Shown in pieces: positions 25,140-34,151 of a stretch of DNA of 41,700 bases; positions within the stretch are counted from its first letter, which is position 1, and every line of letters starts with the position of its first letter. The DNA is taken from positions 1 through 41,700 of the forward strand of contig NZ_JABBVZ010000030.1 in NCBI RefSeq assembly GCF_012933365.1. The letters are read 5' to 3'. The notes beneath the pieces were generated by a model, which was not told the DNA's origin, ran no database searches, and was given only the letters and a program-made list of their open reading frames with translations. The stretch comes from Sulfobacillus harzensis. Lineage in GTDB: Bacteria > Bacillota > Sulfobacillia > Sulfobacillales > Sulfobacillaceae. Both the position numbers and the translations under genes were made by a program.

Positions 25140-25589
25140 TTAGATCGCTGCCTCAATCGCGTCTTGAATCGCTAAGACTATCGCGTCAAAATTTCGTTTG
25201 GCCAAGGGCCGAAGGAGCCCCGCGCCCACGCTGGCCAAAACCCCGCTTACCGATGCGTCGCTGGTCCAATCTATCGTCGTTCCGCCCTTCGACGGCTGAA
25301 AGTGAAACTGAAGCGCCATGTCCACACGGCTTCCAAGACCCTGAGCACCAACTTTAATCACCAACGGCTCGCCTGACTCTTGCGGTTGGATTTTCAGCGT
25401 CGTGGGCATCACGCCCTTGATGTGCGACACACCCACCCTCATGTCGACCGTGCAGCTGTCTGGTCCCGTCACGCGGTATCCCTTGGAATCAGGTAGTGTA
25501 CGGCCTAGGAAGTCCGGATCTTTAACCAACGCCAGAACTTTATCAGGCGATGCAGAGACGGTAAAGTTTCCTGTTTCCGTGATTTTCAT
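25140..25589 (-). CDS. CoxG-like SRPBCC-fold protein
   Basis: A 149-residue START/SRPBCC-fold protein of the carbon monoxide dehydrogenase subunit G family. It opens MKITETGNFTVSASPDKVLALVKDPDFLGRTLPD, the family signature, and has the central GVMPTTLKI strand and a C-terminal amphipathic helix. The hydrophobic membrane tail of CoxG is absent. CoxG proteins help anchor or mature CoxLMS-type molybdenum hydroxylases, and such an enzyme is encoded by the same operon (28039-31872). The ATG at 25589 with AGAGGGGAA upstream is far better than the longer frame, which would run into the monooxygenase gene. Confidence 0.88.
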   Translation of the reverse strand: MKITETGNFTVSASPDKVLALVKDPDFLGRTLPDSKGYRVTGPDSCTVDMRVGVSHIKGVMPTTLKIQPQESGEPLVIKVGAQGLGSRVDMALQFHFQPSKGGTTIDWTSDASVSGVLASVGAGLLRPLAKRNFDAIVLAIQDAIEAAI

Positions 25590-25605
25590 GGAATTCCCCT
25601 CTTTT

Positions 25606-27252
25606 TTAAATGATGTGTGCTTCGGGTATGGCCTCGGACACGCCAGTAAATCGTTTGTACGCTTCCGCCACATCCGAGGATTTCACGAACGGGGCAATCG
25701 CCGCCACGTGCCCATCGGGGCGCACGAGAACGAAATGGTCGCTTGGGACACCTAGCTTCTTGGCAAGGCTTCCCCCTGGATCCATCAACGAACGACTGCG
25801 TAGTCCTGTCTCCGTCGGAGCATCAAAGCGGTGCACAATGTAGGTCATCAACCCGTCTGGGTCGGGGTCAATGCTAGGACGCGATCGGGGGTCCACGAAA
25901 AGGAGGGCCACGAAACCCGGTTTTACCAGATCATGAAGCCAATGGGCTCGTCCGTCCGGTCCCCAGATTTTCCCGTCCGGCACCCGATCACCGGCAGTGA
26001 TCGGCGGTCGGGTAAATCGCCGTACCGCCGATAACCCATCAAGCAACCCCGGCGGCGGACCTGCGGGTTTGTATGATGTTCCAAGCAATGACCGGGCATG
26101 GGCCGCCCGCCACTGAAGACCCTCCGAGCGATCCATCCAGCCTAAAAGCACGTTGCGGGCGATCCGTTTTAGTGGGCTTTTCATCCGCATGACGTCCCGG
26201 TTTCGTTCTGCTTGATTGCGTGCGTTGAAGCGGGCAATTGGCGCCCGTTCGCGATCGTAGGTTGCCAACAAATCCTCGTGAGCGCCGTGCTGCAGCACCC
26301 AGGACACTTTCCAGGCTAGATTGTTGGCATCCTGAATTCCCGTGTTCATCCCCAATCCGCCCACCGGCGTAATGAGGTGGGCCGCATCGCCGAGTAGAAA
26401 CACACGGCCATCTTGCCACCGTGCCGCCGTGCGGTGGTGAACGTGGTAGATACCCATGTCCAGAAAGCGAATGGGTAATGATTCATTTTTTACAACCCGT
26501 CTAACCTTGGTCACCACGTCCTCACGAGTGGGCTCCGGGGCTCCTTCTGGGACCGGAATCAGAAATCGCCAAAAACTCGGTTGGCGGACGAAGATAACCC
26601 ATTCCTCAGGATCAAAGATATAAGAGAGATAGGTTAACTGACGCCCGACGCGTCGGTCCAGGTCAACTTCGAAATCGGCTACGAGAAACCGCTCTGGATG
26701 TGTGACCCCCTCCATGGGGATATTGCAAAAGTGGCGGACCGTGCTCTTCCCACCGTCGCACGCAAAGATATAACGAGCCCTCACATCTACCCTACCTCGC
26801 GGGGTAGAAAACTGTAAGCGACATCCGTCCTGGTCTTGCACCATCGCTTCTAGCTTGTGCTGAAACTGCACAGTGCGGCCATTGTTCACTAAAGCATCCA
26901 TCAACGATCGCTCCAAGTCACTCTGGGGCAGGTTAACGATAAAGGGATAGCGTGTTTCATCCGCCATGGGACTCATCAACATACGCGTCAGCACTTTGTC
27001 GCTGGGCCGATCGATGAAATGCACCTCATCGAAACGAAGACCTTCTCGCAAAATCCCGTCCAAGGCCCCCTCTAGCCCAAATATCTCGAGCGAGCGGGGT
27101 AGGATCGTCCCCGCTTTAGGCTTGGTGGAGAGACCTTCATCCTCCTCGTAGATTTGGTATGGCACACCGAATCGGTCCAGCTCTAAAGCCGCGGCAAGAC
27201 CTACCGGTCCCGCCCCGACAATCGCGACCGGAACGTCTACGCTGTTCGCCAC
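25606..27252 (-). CDS. FAD-dependent aromatic hydroxylase (PheA/TfdB/MhpA-type)
   Basis: A 548-residue class A flavoprotein monooxygenase. It has the N-terminal GxGxxG (VAIVGAGPVGLAAALELDRFG), the DG motif (ACDGGKSTVRHFC) and the GD motif (VFLLGDAAHLITPVGGLGMNTGIQDANNLAWKV). A C-terminal thioredoxin-like domain (about 400-540) lacks CxxC, as in PheA and MhpA relatives. These enzymes hydroxylate phenolic or hydroxy-heteroaromatic rings with NAD(P)H and O2. The start is GTG with GGGGGAG seven bases upstream. It follows the SDR gene by 25 bp. Together with the molybdenum hydroxylase it would supply two successive hydroxylations, one from water and one from O2, but the substrate is not known. Confidence 0.9.
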   Translation of the reverse strand: MANSVDVPVAIVGAGPVGLAAALELDRFGVPYQIYEEDEGLSTKPKAGTILPRSLEIFGLEGALDGILREGLRFDEVHFIDRPSDKVLTRMLMSPMADETRYPFIVNLPQSDLERSLMDALVNNGRTVQFQHKLEAMVQDQDGCRLQFSTPRGRVDVRARYIFACDGGKSTVRHFCNIPMEGVTHPERFLVADFEVDLDRRVGRQLTYLSYIFDPEEWVIFVRQPSFWRFLIPVPEGAPEPTREDVVTKVRRVVKNESLPIRFLDMGIYHVHHRTAARWQDGRVFLLGDAAHLITPVGGLGMNTGIQDANNLAWKVSWVLQHGAHEDLLATYDRERAPIARFNARNQAERNRDVMRMKSPLKRIARNVLLGWMDRSEGLQWRAAHARSLLGTSYKPAGPPPGLLDGLSAVRRFTRPPITAGDRVPDGKIWGPDGRAHWLHDLVKPGFVALLFVDPRSRPSIDPDPDGLMTYIVHRFDAPTETGLRSRSLMDPGGSLAKKLGVPSDHFVLVRPDGHVAAIAPFVKSSDVAEAYKRFTGVSEAIPEAHII

Positions 27253-27277
27253 CGCACTTCTCCCCCTTCTCGCCCTA

Positions 27278-28027
27278 TCATTCGGATGCCGTCGGATGGA
27301 TAATGAGATCCCGGCTCAGCAAGGCACCAGTGAGGCTCGCCGAGGCATCCGAAATGAGAAACATTAGTAGCGGCACGACTTCGTCCACGGTACCGACGCC
27401 CCCACCGCGAACACGGAAAAACTCCTGTTCTTCTTCATTGTTGGGACCAGTAAAGAGGTCCGTATCGGTGATTCCGGGGGCGATGACGTTGGCCCGAACT
27501 CCGTATGGCAAGCCTTCTTTGGCAATCGATTTAATAAGTGCGATGACGCCTGCCTTGGTCGTGGCATAACCCGAAGCGCGAGCCCACCCCGTTTGGGCCA
27601 ATCCTGAAGCGAATGCCACAAAGGACCCGCGTTTGCGCGCCTTCATGTGAGGCATGAGGACCTGTGCCGCGTAAAAGAGACTGTTGAGGTTCACATCCAT
27701 GATGCGAAGCCAGGTTTCCGGTGGAATCTCTTCGATGTCCTGCCGAGGCTGAATTGCAGCCGCTTGGACGAATGCATCAATCTTGCCATAGGTGTCGATC
27801 GCTCCCTTCAAAAACCCCTGCAAGCCCTCGCGATCTCCAACATCTAGCTTTTCTACAATGATGCGTCCAGATCCATGGAACCCTTCTAAGGTTGGGTCGG
27901 GGGCGATGTCGCACGACACCGCCGTACCGCCCGCGGAAGCCACAGCCCGGCACAACCCAGCACCGATTCCATGGCCACCCCCCGTGACTACCACCACGCT
28001 ATCCCGAAAGTCATATTGGACTCGCAA
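27278..28027 (-). CDS. Short-chain dehydrogenase/reductase
   Basis: A 249-residue classical SDR. The cofactor motif is TGGGHGIGAG (15-24), with D40 after SC, suggesting NAD preference. The catalytic triad is S141, Y154 and K158 with the usual spacing, preceded by N113 in VNLNSLF. The C-terminus TGALLSRDLIIHPTASE is slightly atypical because the common VDGG is replaced. The start is TTG at 28027 with GGAGGG six bases upstream. It lies 11 bp after the molybdenum hydroxylase large-subunit gene and before the flavin hydroxylase, so it should oxidise or reduce a hydroxylated pathway intermediate. Confidence 0.87.
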   Translation of the reverse strand: MRVQYDFRDSVVVVTGGGHGIGAGLCRAVASAGGTAVSCDIAPDPTLEGFHGSGRIIVEKLDVGDREGLQGFLKGAIDTYGKIDAFVQAAAIQPRQDIEEIPPETWLRIMDVNLNSLFYAAQVLMPHMKARKRGSFVAFASGLAQTGWARASGYATTKAGVIALIKSIAKEGLPYGVRANVIAPGITDTDLFTGPNNEEEQEFFRVRGGGVGTVDEVVPLLMFLISDASASLTGALLSRDLIIHPTASE

Positions 28028-28038
28028 GCTGCTCCCTC

Positions 28039-30507
28039 CTATCGATTGGCGATGACCTCCACGCCTCGGTAAGCCGATGGCGACTGGCGCAACAGGCGGT
28101 ACACGCGCTCCGCCGGGTTGAACGAGTCATCAACAATGGCGTGGCTACGCTGATGCATCACGTCCTGTAATGCGCTGCATATCGCATGAAGCGGCGCGCC
28201 GCCTCCTTCGCCCATCCCCTTAGCCCCATTGGGGCTGAACGGCGATGGCGATTCAATGGCAGCCGTCTTGATCATCGGCACATCCAGCGCAGTGACCGCT
28301 TTATATGCATAGAAATTGGGGGTTAGCAATTGCCCTTCAGCGTCATATTCCAAGGCCTCATAGAGAGCGGCGCCAATACCCAGACCCGCCGCCCCGTGGA
28401 CCTGGCCCTCGACGATTTGGGGATGAATCAGTCGTCCCGAGTCATCGACGGCGGCGTACTCTAATATCTTGGTTTCCCCCGTTGCTTCATCCACTTGGAT
28501 GACACAAGCATGCATCTGAGTAGCGTAAGTTAGCGTTAGATTGCCCATCTTTTTCTCTACATCGGGCACTTGGAACGGAGGGCGATAGGTGTAGGTGCAG
28601 TTCAAAGACACATCAAGCCCGGGAGGCATCGTGGCATTGTTGGCAAAAACAATGTTGGCGAGCCCAATGAAAGGAATGCTTTGTCCCTGCCTTCCCTGAA
28701 CACGGGCCGTGCCGTCCACCAACTCGATTTGCTCCGGGGAGACACCGAAAATCCCACCGGCAAGTGCCTGGATCTCTGCCTTGAGCTTTAACGCCGCTCC
28801 TTGAACAGCCCCAAGGCCAGTGACAGCGAACTGGCTAGCATACGTACCGGAAAAACCAGTGTAGACGTTGCGTCCGTTATCATGACCAATCAAAACCCGG
28901 ACCTGGTCAGGCGAAACCCCGAGAATATCAGAAACAACCTGAGCGGCGGTGGTCTCATGGCCTTGCCCCTGAGGCGTAGTGCCAATGGTCACCACCACCT
29001 CGCCGTATAGATCCAGCTTGACGTTGGAGACCTCACCATTGCCTGAAAACGGCAAGTCTTTGTTGATGATGCGGGCCTGGCCAAAGTTGTTCGTACCGGA
29101 GTCCAGTGTTGACCCGATGCCGATCCCGATGAGTTTGCCCGTACCTTGGACTTCTTTCTGGCGCTTGCGCCAGTAATCGTAGTTGATGAGCTGAAGTGCA
29201 ATGTTGAGACAGCGCGGATAGTCGCCCGAATCATAGACGCAGCCGTTGGGGGTCTCATACGGCATTTCCTCAGGCTTTATATAGTTCCGCTGCCGGATGT
29301 CGACCGCGTCTAGGTTCAACTCGTGTGCCACGATATCGATAATGCGCTCCACCATCCACATATGCTGTAAACGGGAGTAACCCCGGTTTGGGCCCACGGG
29401 ACACTTGTTCGTCACGACTTGGGTGTAATCCACTCTAACATTGCGGAAACGGTAGACGCCCGGCACCACCTGGGTCCAAATCACCGATCCCAAGGGTTCA
29501 TACCGGGGGTAGGCCCCGCAGTCATCGATTGCGCGGGCGGAAATGCCCAAGATGGTACCATCGTTCATGACTGGCACCTCGATATCCAAAAAGGTTCGCT
29601 CGTTTCCGTGGGAGCCCCCTAAGATATGGTCAGACCGGAACTCCGTCCACCGTACGGGCCGACCCGACTTCTTCGCTAGGATGGCGCAAATCGTTAGATA
29701 CACGTAGGTTGTAATCTTGTTTCCGAACGAGCCTCCAATATCCTGTGTGACGAAATGCAAGCGGTCCGTAGGGATATCCAGGGCCGGTCCCATAAACATG
29801 GCCGCAAATTGGGGCATGGTGTTGTTACACCAGAAGGTATACTCGCCTGAGCCGGCATAGTATTCGACCACCGCCGCATTGCATTCGATGGGTGTGCTGG
29901 TAAACCGGTGGAAGTGCAGCCGCTTGATTTTGACGACTTTATCGGCCTTAGCCTTGGCTTCCTCGAACTGCCCCCAGTCATAGAGGCCATGCCAGACAAC
30001 ATTAGACCCCACCTTACCATGAAGCAACGGGGCGTCGTCCCGCAATGCCGCCTCACCGTCGACGATGGCCTCCAGGGGGTCATAATCGACCTCAATTAGA
30101 TCGGCCGCATCTCGTGCTTGCTCGGCCGTCTCCGCCAGGACAGCCGCGACCGGCTCCCCCATGAACCGCACCTTATCGACCGCCAAACAGTAGTCCTCGA
30201 TGTACCCCCCTGGCAAGGGTGCAATTTCCATAAACGGCTTTTGCAACTGCCGAACCTCATCCCCCGTGAGAATGGTGAGGACTCCCGGTGCCTCCAGCGC
30301 CGACCGCGTATCGATGGAGCGAATGCGTGCATGGGCATAAGGAGAGCGTAACAGGTAGACATGCGACTCGTTGTGCCGGCGGATGTCGTCCGCAAATCGC
30401 CCCTGTCCTTTAACGAGCCTCCCATCTTCCTTTCGGGGAACGTTTTGGCCGGACCAGGTCTTCCGACCGGTTGTTGTTTTTTCCCTCGTCAACGTCGTGG
30501 TGCTCAT
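28039..30507 (-). CDS. Molybdenum hydroxylase large subunit (xanthine dehydrogenase/CoxL-like)
   Basis: An 822-residue molybdopterin-binding subunit. Visible features are the N-terminal [23 protein letters not shown] segment, [13 protein letters not shown] in the cofactor region, [12 protein letters not shown] and the C-terminal [13 protein letters not shown] with the catalytic Glu near 767. The active-site loop reads [10 protein letters not shown] where aerobic CO dehydrogenases carry AYxCSFR, so it is not a genuine form I CO dehydrogenase. It more likely hydroxylates an N-heteroaromatic or an aldehyde using water. The start overlaps the iron-sulfur subunit stop as ATGA. No XdhC/CoxF-type maturation gene is seen nearby. 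Confidence 0.92.
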   Translation of the reverse strand: MSTTTLTREKTTTGRKTWSGQNVPRKEDGRLVKGQGRFADDIRRHNESHVYLLRSPYAHARIRSIDTRSALEAPGVLTILTGDEVRQLQKPFMEIAPLPGGYIEDYCLAVDKVRFMGEPVAAVLAETAEQARDAADLIEVDYDPLEAIVDGEAALRDDAPLLHGKVGSNVVWHGLYDWGQFEEAKAKADKVVKIKRLHFHRFTSTPIECNAAVVEYYAGSGEYTFWCNNTMPQFAAMFMGPALDIPTDRLHFVTQDIGGSFGNKITTYVYLTICAILAKKSGRPVRWTEFRSDHILGGSHGNERTFLDIEVPVMNDGTILGISARAIDDCGAYPRYEPLGSVIWTQVVPGVYRFRNVRVDYTQVVTNKCPVGPNRGYSRLQHMWMVERIIDIVAHELNLDAVDIRQRNYIKPEEMPYETPNGCVYDSGDYPRCLNIALQLINYDYWRKRQKEVQGTGKLIGIGIGSTLDSGTNNFGQARIINKDLPFSGNGEVSNVKLDLYGEVVVTIGTTPQGQGHETTAAQVVSDILGVSPDQVRVLIGHDNGRNVYTGFSGTYASQFAVTGLGAVQGAALKLKAEIQALAGGIFGVSPEQIELVDGTARVQGRQGQSIPFIGLANIVFANNATMPPGLDVSLNCTYTYRPPFQVPDVEKKMGNLTLTYATQMHACVIQVDEATGETKILEYAAVDDSGRLIHPQIVEGQVHGAAGLGIGAALYEALEYDAEGQLLTPNFYAYKAVTALDVPMIKTAAIESPSPFSPNGAKGMGEGGGAPLHAICSALQDVMHQRSHAIVDDSFNPAERVYRLLRQSPSAYRGVEVIANR

Positions 30508-30995
30508 ACTTTCGCCTCCTCATGGGCTAACGACTGAATGGCCCGGACAATGTTCACGTACCCAGTGCAACGGCAGAGATTTCCTTTAATACCGCGCCGA
30601 ATTTCTTCTTCTGACGGGTTCGGATTGGTTTCCAGTAAATACTTGGTGGCCATCATCATGCCCGGCGTGCAAAACCCGCATTGTAGCGCGTGGTTCTTGG
30701 AGAAGGCTTCCTGGATCGGACTAAGAGTGCCGTCCGGATTCGCTAATCCCTCGACCGTTTCTATCGCCGCCCCATCAGCCTGTACAGCAAGCATCATGCA
30801 GGACTTTACGACCTTGCCATTGACAATCACAGAGCACGAGCCGCAATGACCCGTGTCGCAGCCAAAGTGCGTTCCCGTCAGATTTAATTCCTCGCGGATA
30901 AAGCGGACCAACAACATGCGAGCATCGACATCGCGTGCACACTGGGTCCCGTTCACTGTGAACTGAACGGATAGCCGCCTGGCTGGCTCATTCAT
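30504..30995 (-). CDS. Molybdenum hydroxylase [2Fe-2S] subunit (CoxS-like)
   Basis: A 163-residue small subunit with two [2Fe-2S] clusters. The plant-ferredoxin-type cluster uses C46, C51, C54 and C66. The second, helical, cluster uses C106, C109, C141 and C143 (QCGFCTPGM and LCRCTGY). It passes electrons from the Mo site to the FAD subunit. Gene order is M-S-L, with an 8-bp overlap with the FAD subunit gene and ATGA with the large subunit gene. All eight cysteines are intact, so the enzyme should be functional. Confidence 0.95.
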   Translation of the reverse strand: MNEPARRLSVQFTVNGTQCARDVDARMLLVRFIREELNLTGTHFGCDTGHCGSCSVIVNGKVVKSCMMLAVQADGAAIETVEGLANPDGTLSPIQEAFSKNHALQCGFCTPGMMMATKYLLETNPNPSEEEIRRGIKGNLCRCTGYVNIVRAIQSLAHEEAKV

Positions 30996-31872
30996 TTAAA
31001 CCCCTCCTTGCATTGCTTAAGGCCTGTTCGACGGCCCGACGCGCAAATACTGGGACCATGGCTCGCCGATATTCGGCCGATGCGTGCACGTCTTCCGGCG
31101 GCTCAAACATGGCGACATCCAACGCATCAAAAGCCGTATCAAGCGCGGTACTCTCGCCGTCCGTCCCCAACAAGGATTTCTCTACGGAGGCGAGGCGCAT
31201 TGGCCGCTCACCCGCGCCGGTGACGACAAGACGAAGATCCTCTACCTTTCCGCTCGCGGAAAGCTGAACGGAACTGGCGCCCGTAATGATGTTCAAAACA
31301 TCGGTTCCCCCCGCTGACAAAGGTGCAAATCCGTCGCCCTGACCAGGACGTTGCCGTGGGACTCGGATAGTCGTCAATATTTCCCCATGTTCGATAGCCG
31401 TTTGGTAGTAGCTCACAAAAAAATCCTCGGCGGCCACTTCGCGCTCCCCACCGGGGCCCCGAATGATAAAGGTAGCTCCTAGCGCCGTTAGAATCGGCGG
31501 AAAATGACACGTGGGATCGTTATAGCAACAATTCCCGCCCACGGTACCCCGATTACGCACTTGCTGGTCAGCAATGCGGGTGGCAACTGCGGGCAGGATA
31601 GGACGCGCCATGGCCACCTCGGGGGAGCGGATCAACTCGTCATAGGTCACCCCCGCGCCGATGTGAACGTCCTCGTCGGAGACCTCTATTTCCTTGAGCT
31701 CCGATAGACGCGAAATGTCGACCAGCGTGCTGTACCCGCCAATCCGAAGCTTCAGAACATTGACCAAGCTTTGTCCCCCGGCAAGAATTCCCGCATCAGT
31801 CAGCGTATTGAGTAGGTACACTGCCTCGTCTACGGTCTCCGGCCGGACGTACTCGAGTTCTTTTAACAGCAC
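30988..31872 (-). CDS. Molybdenum hydroxylase FAD-binding subunit (CoxM-like)
   Basis: A 294-residue medium subunit. The FAD-binding motifs are [13 protein letters not shown] and the [11 protein letters not shown] loop (usual TIGGxxxx). A C-terminal CO-dehydrogenase flavoprotein domain follows (about 180-290). It delivers electrons to an external acceptor, often quinone or NAD. It is the first of the three subunit genes and lies 6 bp after the FAH-family gene. The two adjacent cysteines in the GGNCC loop are unusual but not obviously harmful. Confidence 0.92.
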   Translation of the reverse strand: MLLKELEYVRPETVDEAVYLLNTLTDAGILAGGQSLVNVLKLRIGGYSTLVDISRLSELKEIEVSDEDVHIGAGVTYDELIRSPEVAMARPILPAVATRIADQQVRNRGTVGGNCCYNDPTCHFPPILTALGATFIIRGPGGEREVAAEDFFVSYYQTAIEHGEILTTIRVPRQRPGQGDGFAPLSAGGTDVLNIITGASSVQLSASGKVEDLRLVVTGAGERPMRLASVEKSLLGTDGESTALDTAFDALDVAMFEPPEDVHASAEYRRAMVPVFARRAVEQALSNARRGLNE

Positions 31873-31878
31873 TTAATT

Positions 31879-32766
31879 TCACCTCGTTTCATGAAAGTCA
31901 GGCCCGATGACATTCTCTAACCGCCCGAGAGCGTCGCTTTCTACCACCACTCGGTCACCGGGGTGCAAGTAGACAGGTGGGTCCATGGCGAACCCCACAC
32001 CGTCTGGTGTGCCGGTCAGCAAAATATCACCCGGTAATAATGTCATACCGCGGGATAGTTCAGCGATTAGTCGAGGAATGGAGAAGATAAGTTGGCTCAA
32101 ACGTGCCTCTTGTCTTACTTCCCCATTCACAATCCCGCGAATGTTCAGGGACTCGACCGCTGCCACCTCGTCTCGGGTGACAATCGCGGGCCCCAATGGA
32201 CACGAGCCATCCATGCTCTTGCCCTTCAGCCACTGTCCGCCATGGCGTCTCTGTACATCGCGGGCGGACACGTCATTGGCTAACGTATAGCCAAACACGT
32301 AGTCCATCGCTTGATCCTCCGCGATGTTCTTCCCTTCCTGACTGATAATCACGGCAATTTCTGCCTCATAGTCCAACTTCTCGGTGAACAGGCGGTCATA
32401 GGGAACAGGATCGTTCGTCGCAATGACGGCTCGAGTTGCCTTGTTGAAGAACGTGGGAAACTCGGGGAGATCGGTTTCCTGGCTGCCCCGCTTACCCACG
32501 CCCTCGTTAAAATGCTTCAAGTAGTTCCAACCCACGCAATACACATCTCGTTGCGGGTGTGGAATTGGCGCCAAAATCTTGTAGTCGCCGACTGGCAGGG
32601 CTGGTGCCTGGGGGAGGGCCTCTCGCACGCGCTCAAGGGCTTGATGTCCTCCGCGAATCAAGTCGAGCATGGAAGGAAAAACAGTGGTGATGTCTCGCAA
32701 CCCACCGCCGTATTCGGCCGCAAGCCGCTCGCGACCGTCACCGGTTCGCATAGTGTAGAATTTCAT
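31879..32766 (-). CDS. Fumarylacetoacetate hydrolase (FAH) family protein
   Basis: A 295-residue member of the FAH superfamily, which cleaves or decarboxylates oxo-acids such as acylpyruvates, or hydrates 2-oxopent-4-enoates. Residues E134 and E136 (LDYEAEIAV) and D165 (ANDVSARD) form the metal site, and K110 lies in FFNKA. The conserved LLPGDILLTGTPDGVGFA C-terminal motif is complete. It sits between the amidohydrolase gene and the Mo-hydroxylase genes. It is the natural candidate for breaking the ring-opened product, for example fumarylpyruvate-like, in this second pathway. The substrate is inferred only. Confidence 0.9.
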   Translation of the reverse strand: MKFYTMRTGDGRERLAAEYGGGLRDITTVFPSMLDLIRGGHQALERVREALPQAPALPVGDYKILAPIPHPQRDVYCVGWNYLKHFNEGVGKRGSQETDLPEFPTFFNKATRAVIATNDPVPYDRLFTEKLDYEAEIAVIISQEGKNIAEDQAMDYVFGYTLANDVSARDVQRRHGGQWLKGKSMDGSCPLGPAIVTRDEVAAVESLNIRGIVNGEVRQEARLSQLIFSIPRLIAELSRGMTLLPGDILLTGTPDGVGFAMDPPVYLHPGDRVVVESDALGRLENVIGPDFHETR

Positions 32767-32773
32767 CTCCGAG

Positions 32774-33706
32774 TCAGCCCTTTCTTACGCGTTCCATCAA
32801 GTGGTCGGAATTAGCCTGGAGGGTGTCGAGCACCCCCGCAGGCAACGCATTTTCTTCCAAATGCCAAACAGTTCCCATGGGGAAGGGATAGTCCGTGCCA
32901 AGCACCACATGATCCGGTGCCCCTTCGAGAAGAAATTTAAGGGCTCTTATGTCGTGGGCCGCGCTGTCGAACCATAGTGCCCGGTATACCTCTTTAGGCG
33001 GCGGTTGGGTCGTATCGATGCCAGGTCGGCGCGTATCGTACCCTCGTTGCCAGCGACCGATGAGAAACGGGGCCGCACCCCCACCGTGCGAGATGCACCA
33101 TTGGAGTCCCGGGTACTTGAGTGGTAAAGCCGAAAACACAAGATCTGCGGCTCCCACCGTATCCTCGTATGGATAACCCACCAGATTCCCGAGATAGTGG
33201 GCAGACAAACGCGGATCGCTATGTACCCCACCGTGAACCAGTGCCAGTGCCCCGCGTTCGGCGAGAGCTCCCCATAAGGACGCATAGCGCGGATCCGATA
33301 GCCGGGACTCACCCATGCTCCCCCCCACGGTGACGCCGGCGCACGTGTAGCGCACCCGGTTCCACTCCCGAGCGGTCGCGTCGCCGTCGCGAAACGGGAG
33401 AATCGCGAGCACTTCAACTTCGCATGTCAAGCCGCGCTTTACGGATATTAGCGCGTCGTTGACAAAGGAGGCCCATAAGGGATCCTGCCCTTGACGGAGC
33501 AAGGCCGGTGGGACAGAAAGCACGATGGACAGCCCGTGTTGGCTGGCATAATGCTCGACCGCTTGCAGATCGGTCATCCGCCCTCCAGCAAGCACGCGGT
33601 CGTCGTCGAGAGCGATCCAATCTCCATCGCGCTGAAGTCCGAACTGTCCCTTCTGAGCTGCGTCCACCACGTCGGGCGGAATTAGATGCACGTGCACGTC
33701 CCACAC
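32774..33706 (-). CDS. Amidohydrolase-2 (ACMSD-like) family protein
   Basis: A 310-residue TIM-barrel metal-dependent amidohydrolase of the ACMSD/gamma-resorcylate decarboxylase group. The metal site residues are H5 and H7 (WDVHVHL), H158 (LVHGG), H207 (CISHGGG) and D272 (LGTDYPF). Enzymes of this group are mostly non-oxidative decarboxylases of aromatic or pyridine acids, and others are hydrolases. Together with a Mo-hydroxylase and a flavin hydroxylase this resembles the logic of picolinate degradation, where a decarboxylase of this family removes the carboxyl group. That comparison is inferred. The start ATG is 17 bp after the RidA-like gene. Confidence 0.86.
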   Translation of the reverse strand: MWDVHVHLIPPDVVDAAQKGQFGLQRDGDWIALDDDRVLAGGRMTDLQAVEHYASQHGLSIVLSVPPALLRQGQDPLWASFVNDALISVKRGLTCEVEVLAILPFRDGDATAREWNRVRYTCAGVTVGGSMGESRLSDPRYASLWGALAERGALALVHGGVHSDPRLSAHYLGNLVGYPYEDTVGAADLVFSALPLKYPGLQWCISHGGGAAPFLIGRWQRGYDTRRPGIDTTQPPPKEVYRALWFDSAAHDIRALKFLLEGAPDHVVLGTDYPFPMGTVWHLEENALPAGVLDTLQANSDHLMERVRKG

Positions 33707-33722
33707 ATCGAGGCCCCCTCGC

Positions 33723-34127
33723 TTAAGCTTTAGGCGGTATTACCGCAATGGCTTCGATTTCAATGAGGAGTTCCGGGCTCACTAGCATGGACACTTCCAC
33801 CATGGTTGATGCTGGCAACGGTGCCTTGAAGTACCGGCGGCGCACTTCGTGAATCGCGGCGAAGTCATTCATATTGCGAATATATACAGTGACCTTGCAA
33901 ACATCGTCGAGACTACCACCTGCCTCACGTAACAGGGTCTGCATATGATCAAGAATGACTTCCGTTTGCTTCTTCACGTCCCCAACGCCGACGACCTTGC
34001 CATCGGGATCGCGAGATGTCAGACCCGAAACAAACACTAAGGTTCCTTGAGCCTCAATTTTGGTCGCCTGCGAAAACACGCCTAAGGGTGCATTCAGCTC
34101 GGGATTGCGCAGTTCTTCTTTCGGCAT
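33723..34127 (-). CDS. RidA/YjgF-like protein
   Basis: A 134-residue protein of the RidA/YjgF superfamily, a trimer with active sites between subunits. RidA itself hydrolyses enamine/imine intermediates using a conserved Arg in PARS. Here the matching segment is PAST (105-108), so Ser107 replaces that Arg and RidA-type deaminase activity is doubtful. Subfamilies without the Arg occur in catabolic clusters and may act as enamine or aminoacrylate hydrolases of other kinds. The ATG has AAAGGAG nine bases upstream. It lies between the cupin and amidohydrolase genes. Confidence 0.88.
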   Translation of the reverse strand: MPKEELRNPELNAPLGVFSQATKIEAQGTLVFVSGLTSRDPDGKVVGVGDVKKQTEVILDHMQTLLREAGGSLDDVCKVTVYIRNMNDFAAIHEVRRRYFKAPLPASTMVEVSMLVSPELLIEIEAIAVIPPKA

Positions 34128-34151
34128 GATGTCTAGCTCCTTTCAAGCTTC

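Noticed and set aside
28039-31872. Aerobic carbon monoxide dehydrogenase
   Set aside because: The large subunit lacks the AYxCSFR active-site loop, and the operon context is aromatic catabolism.
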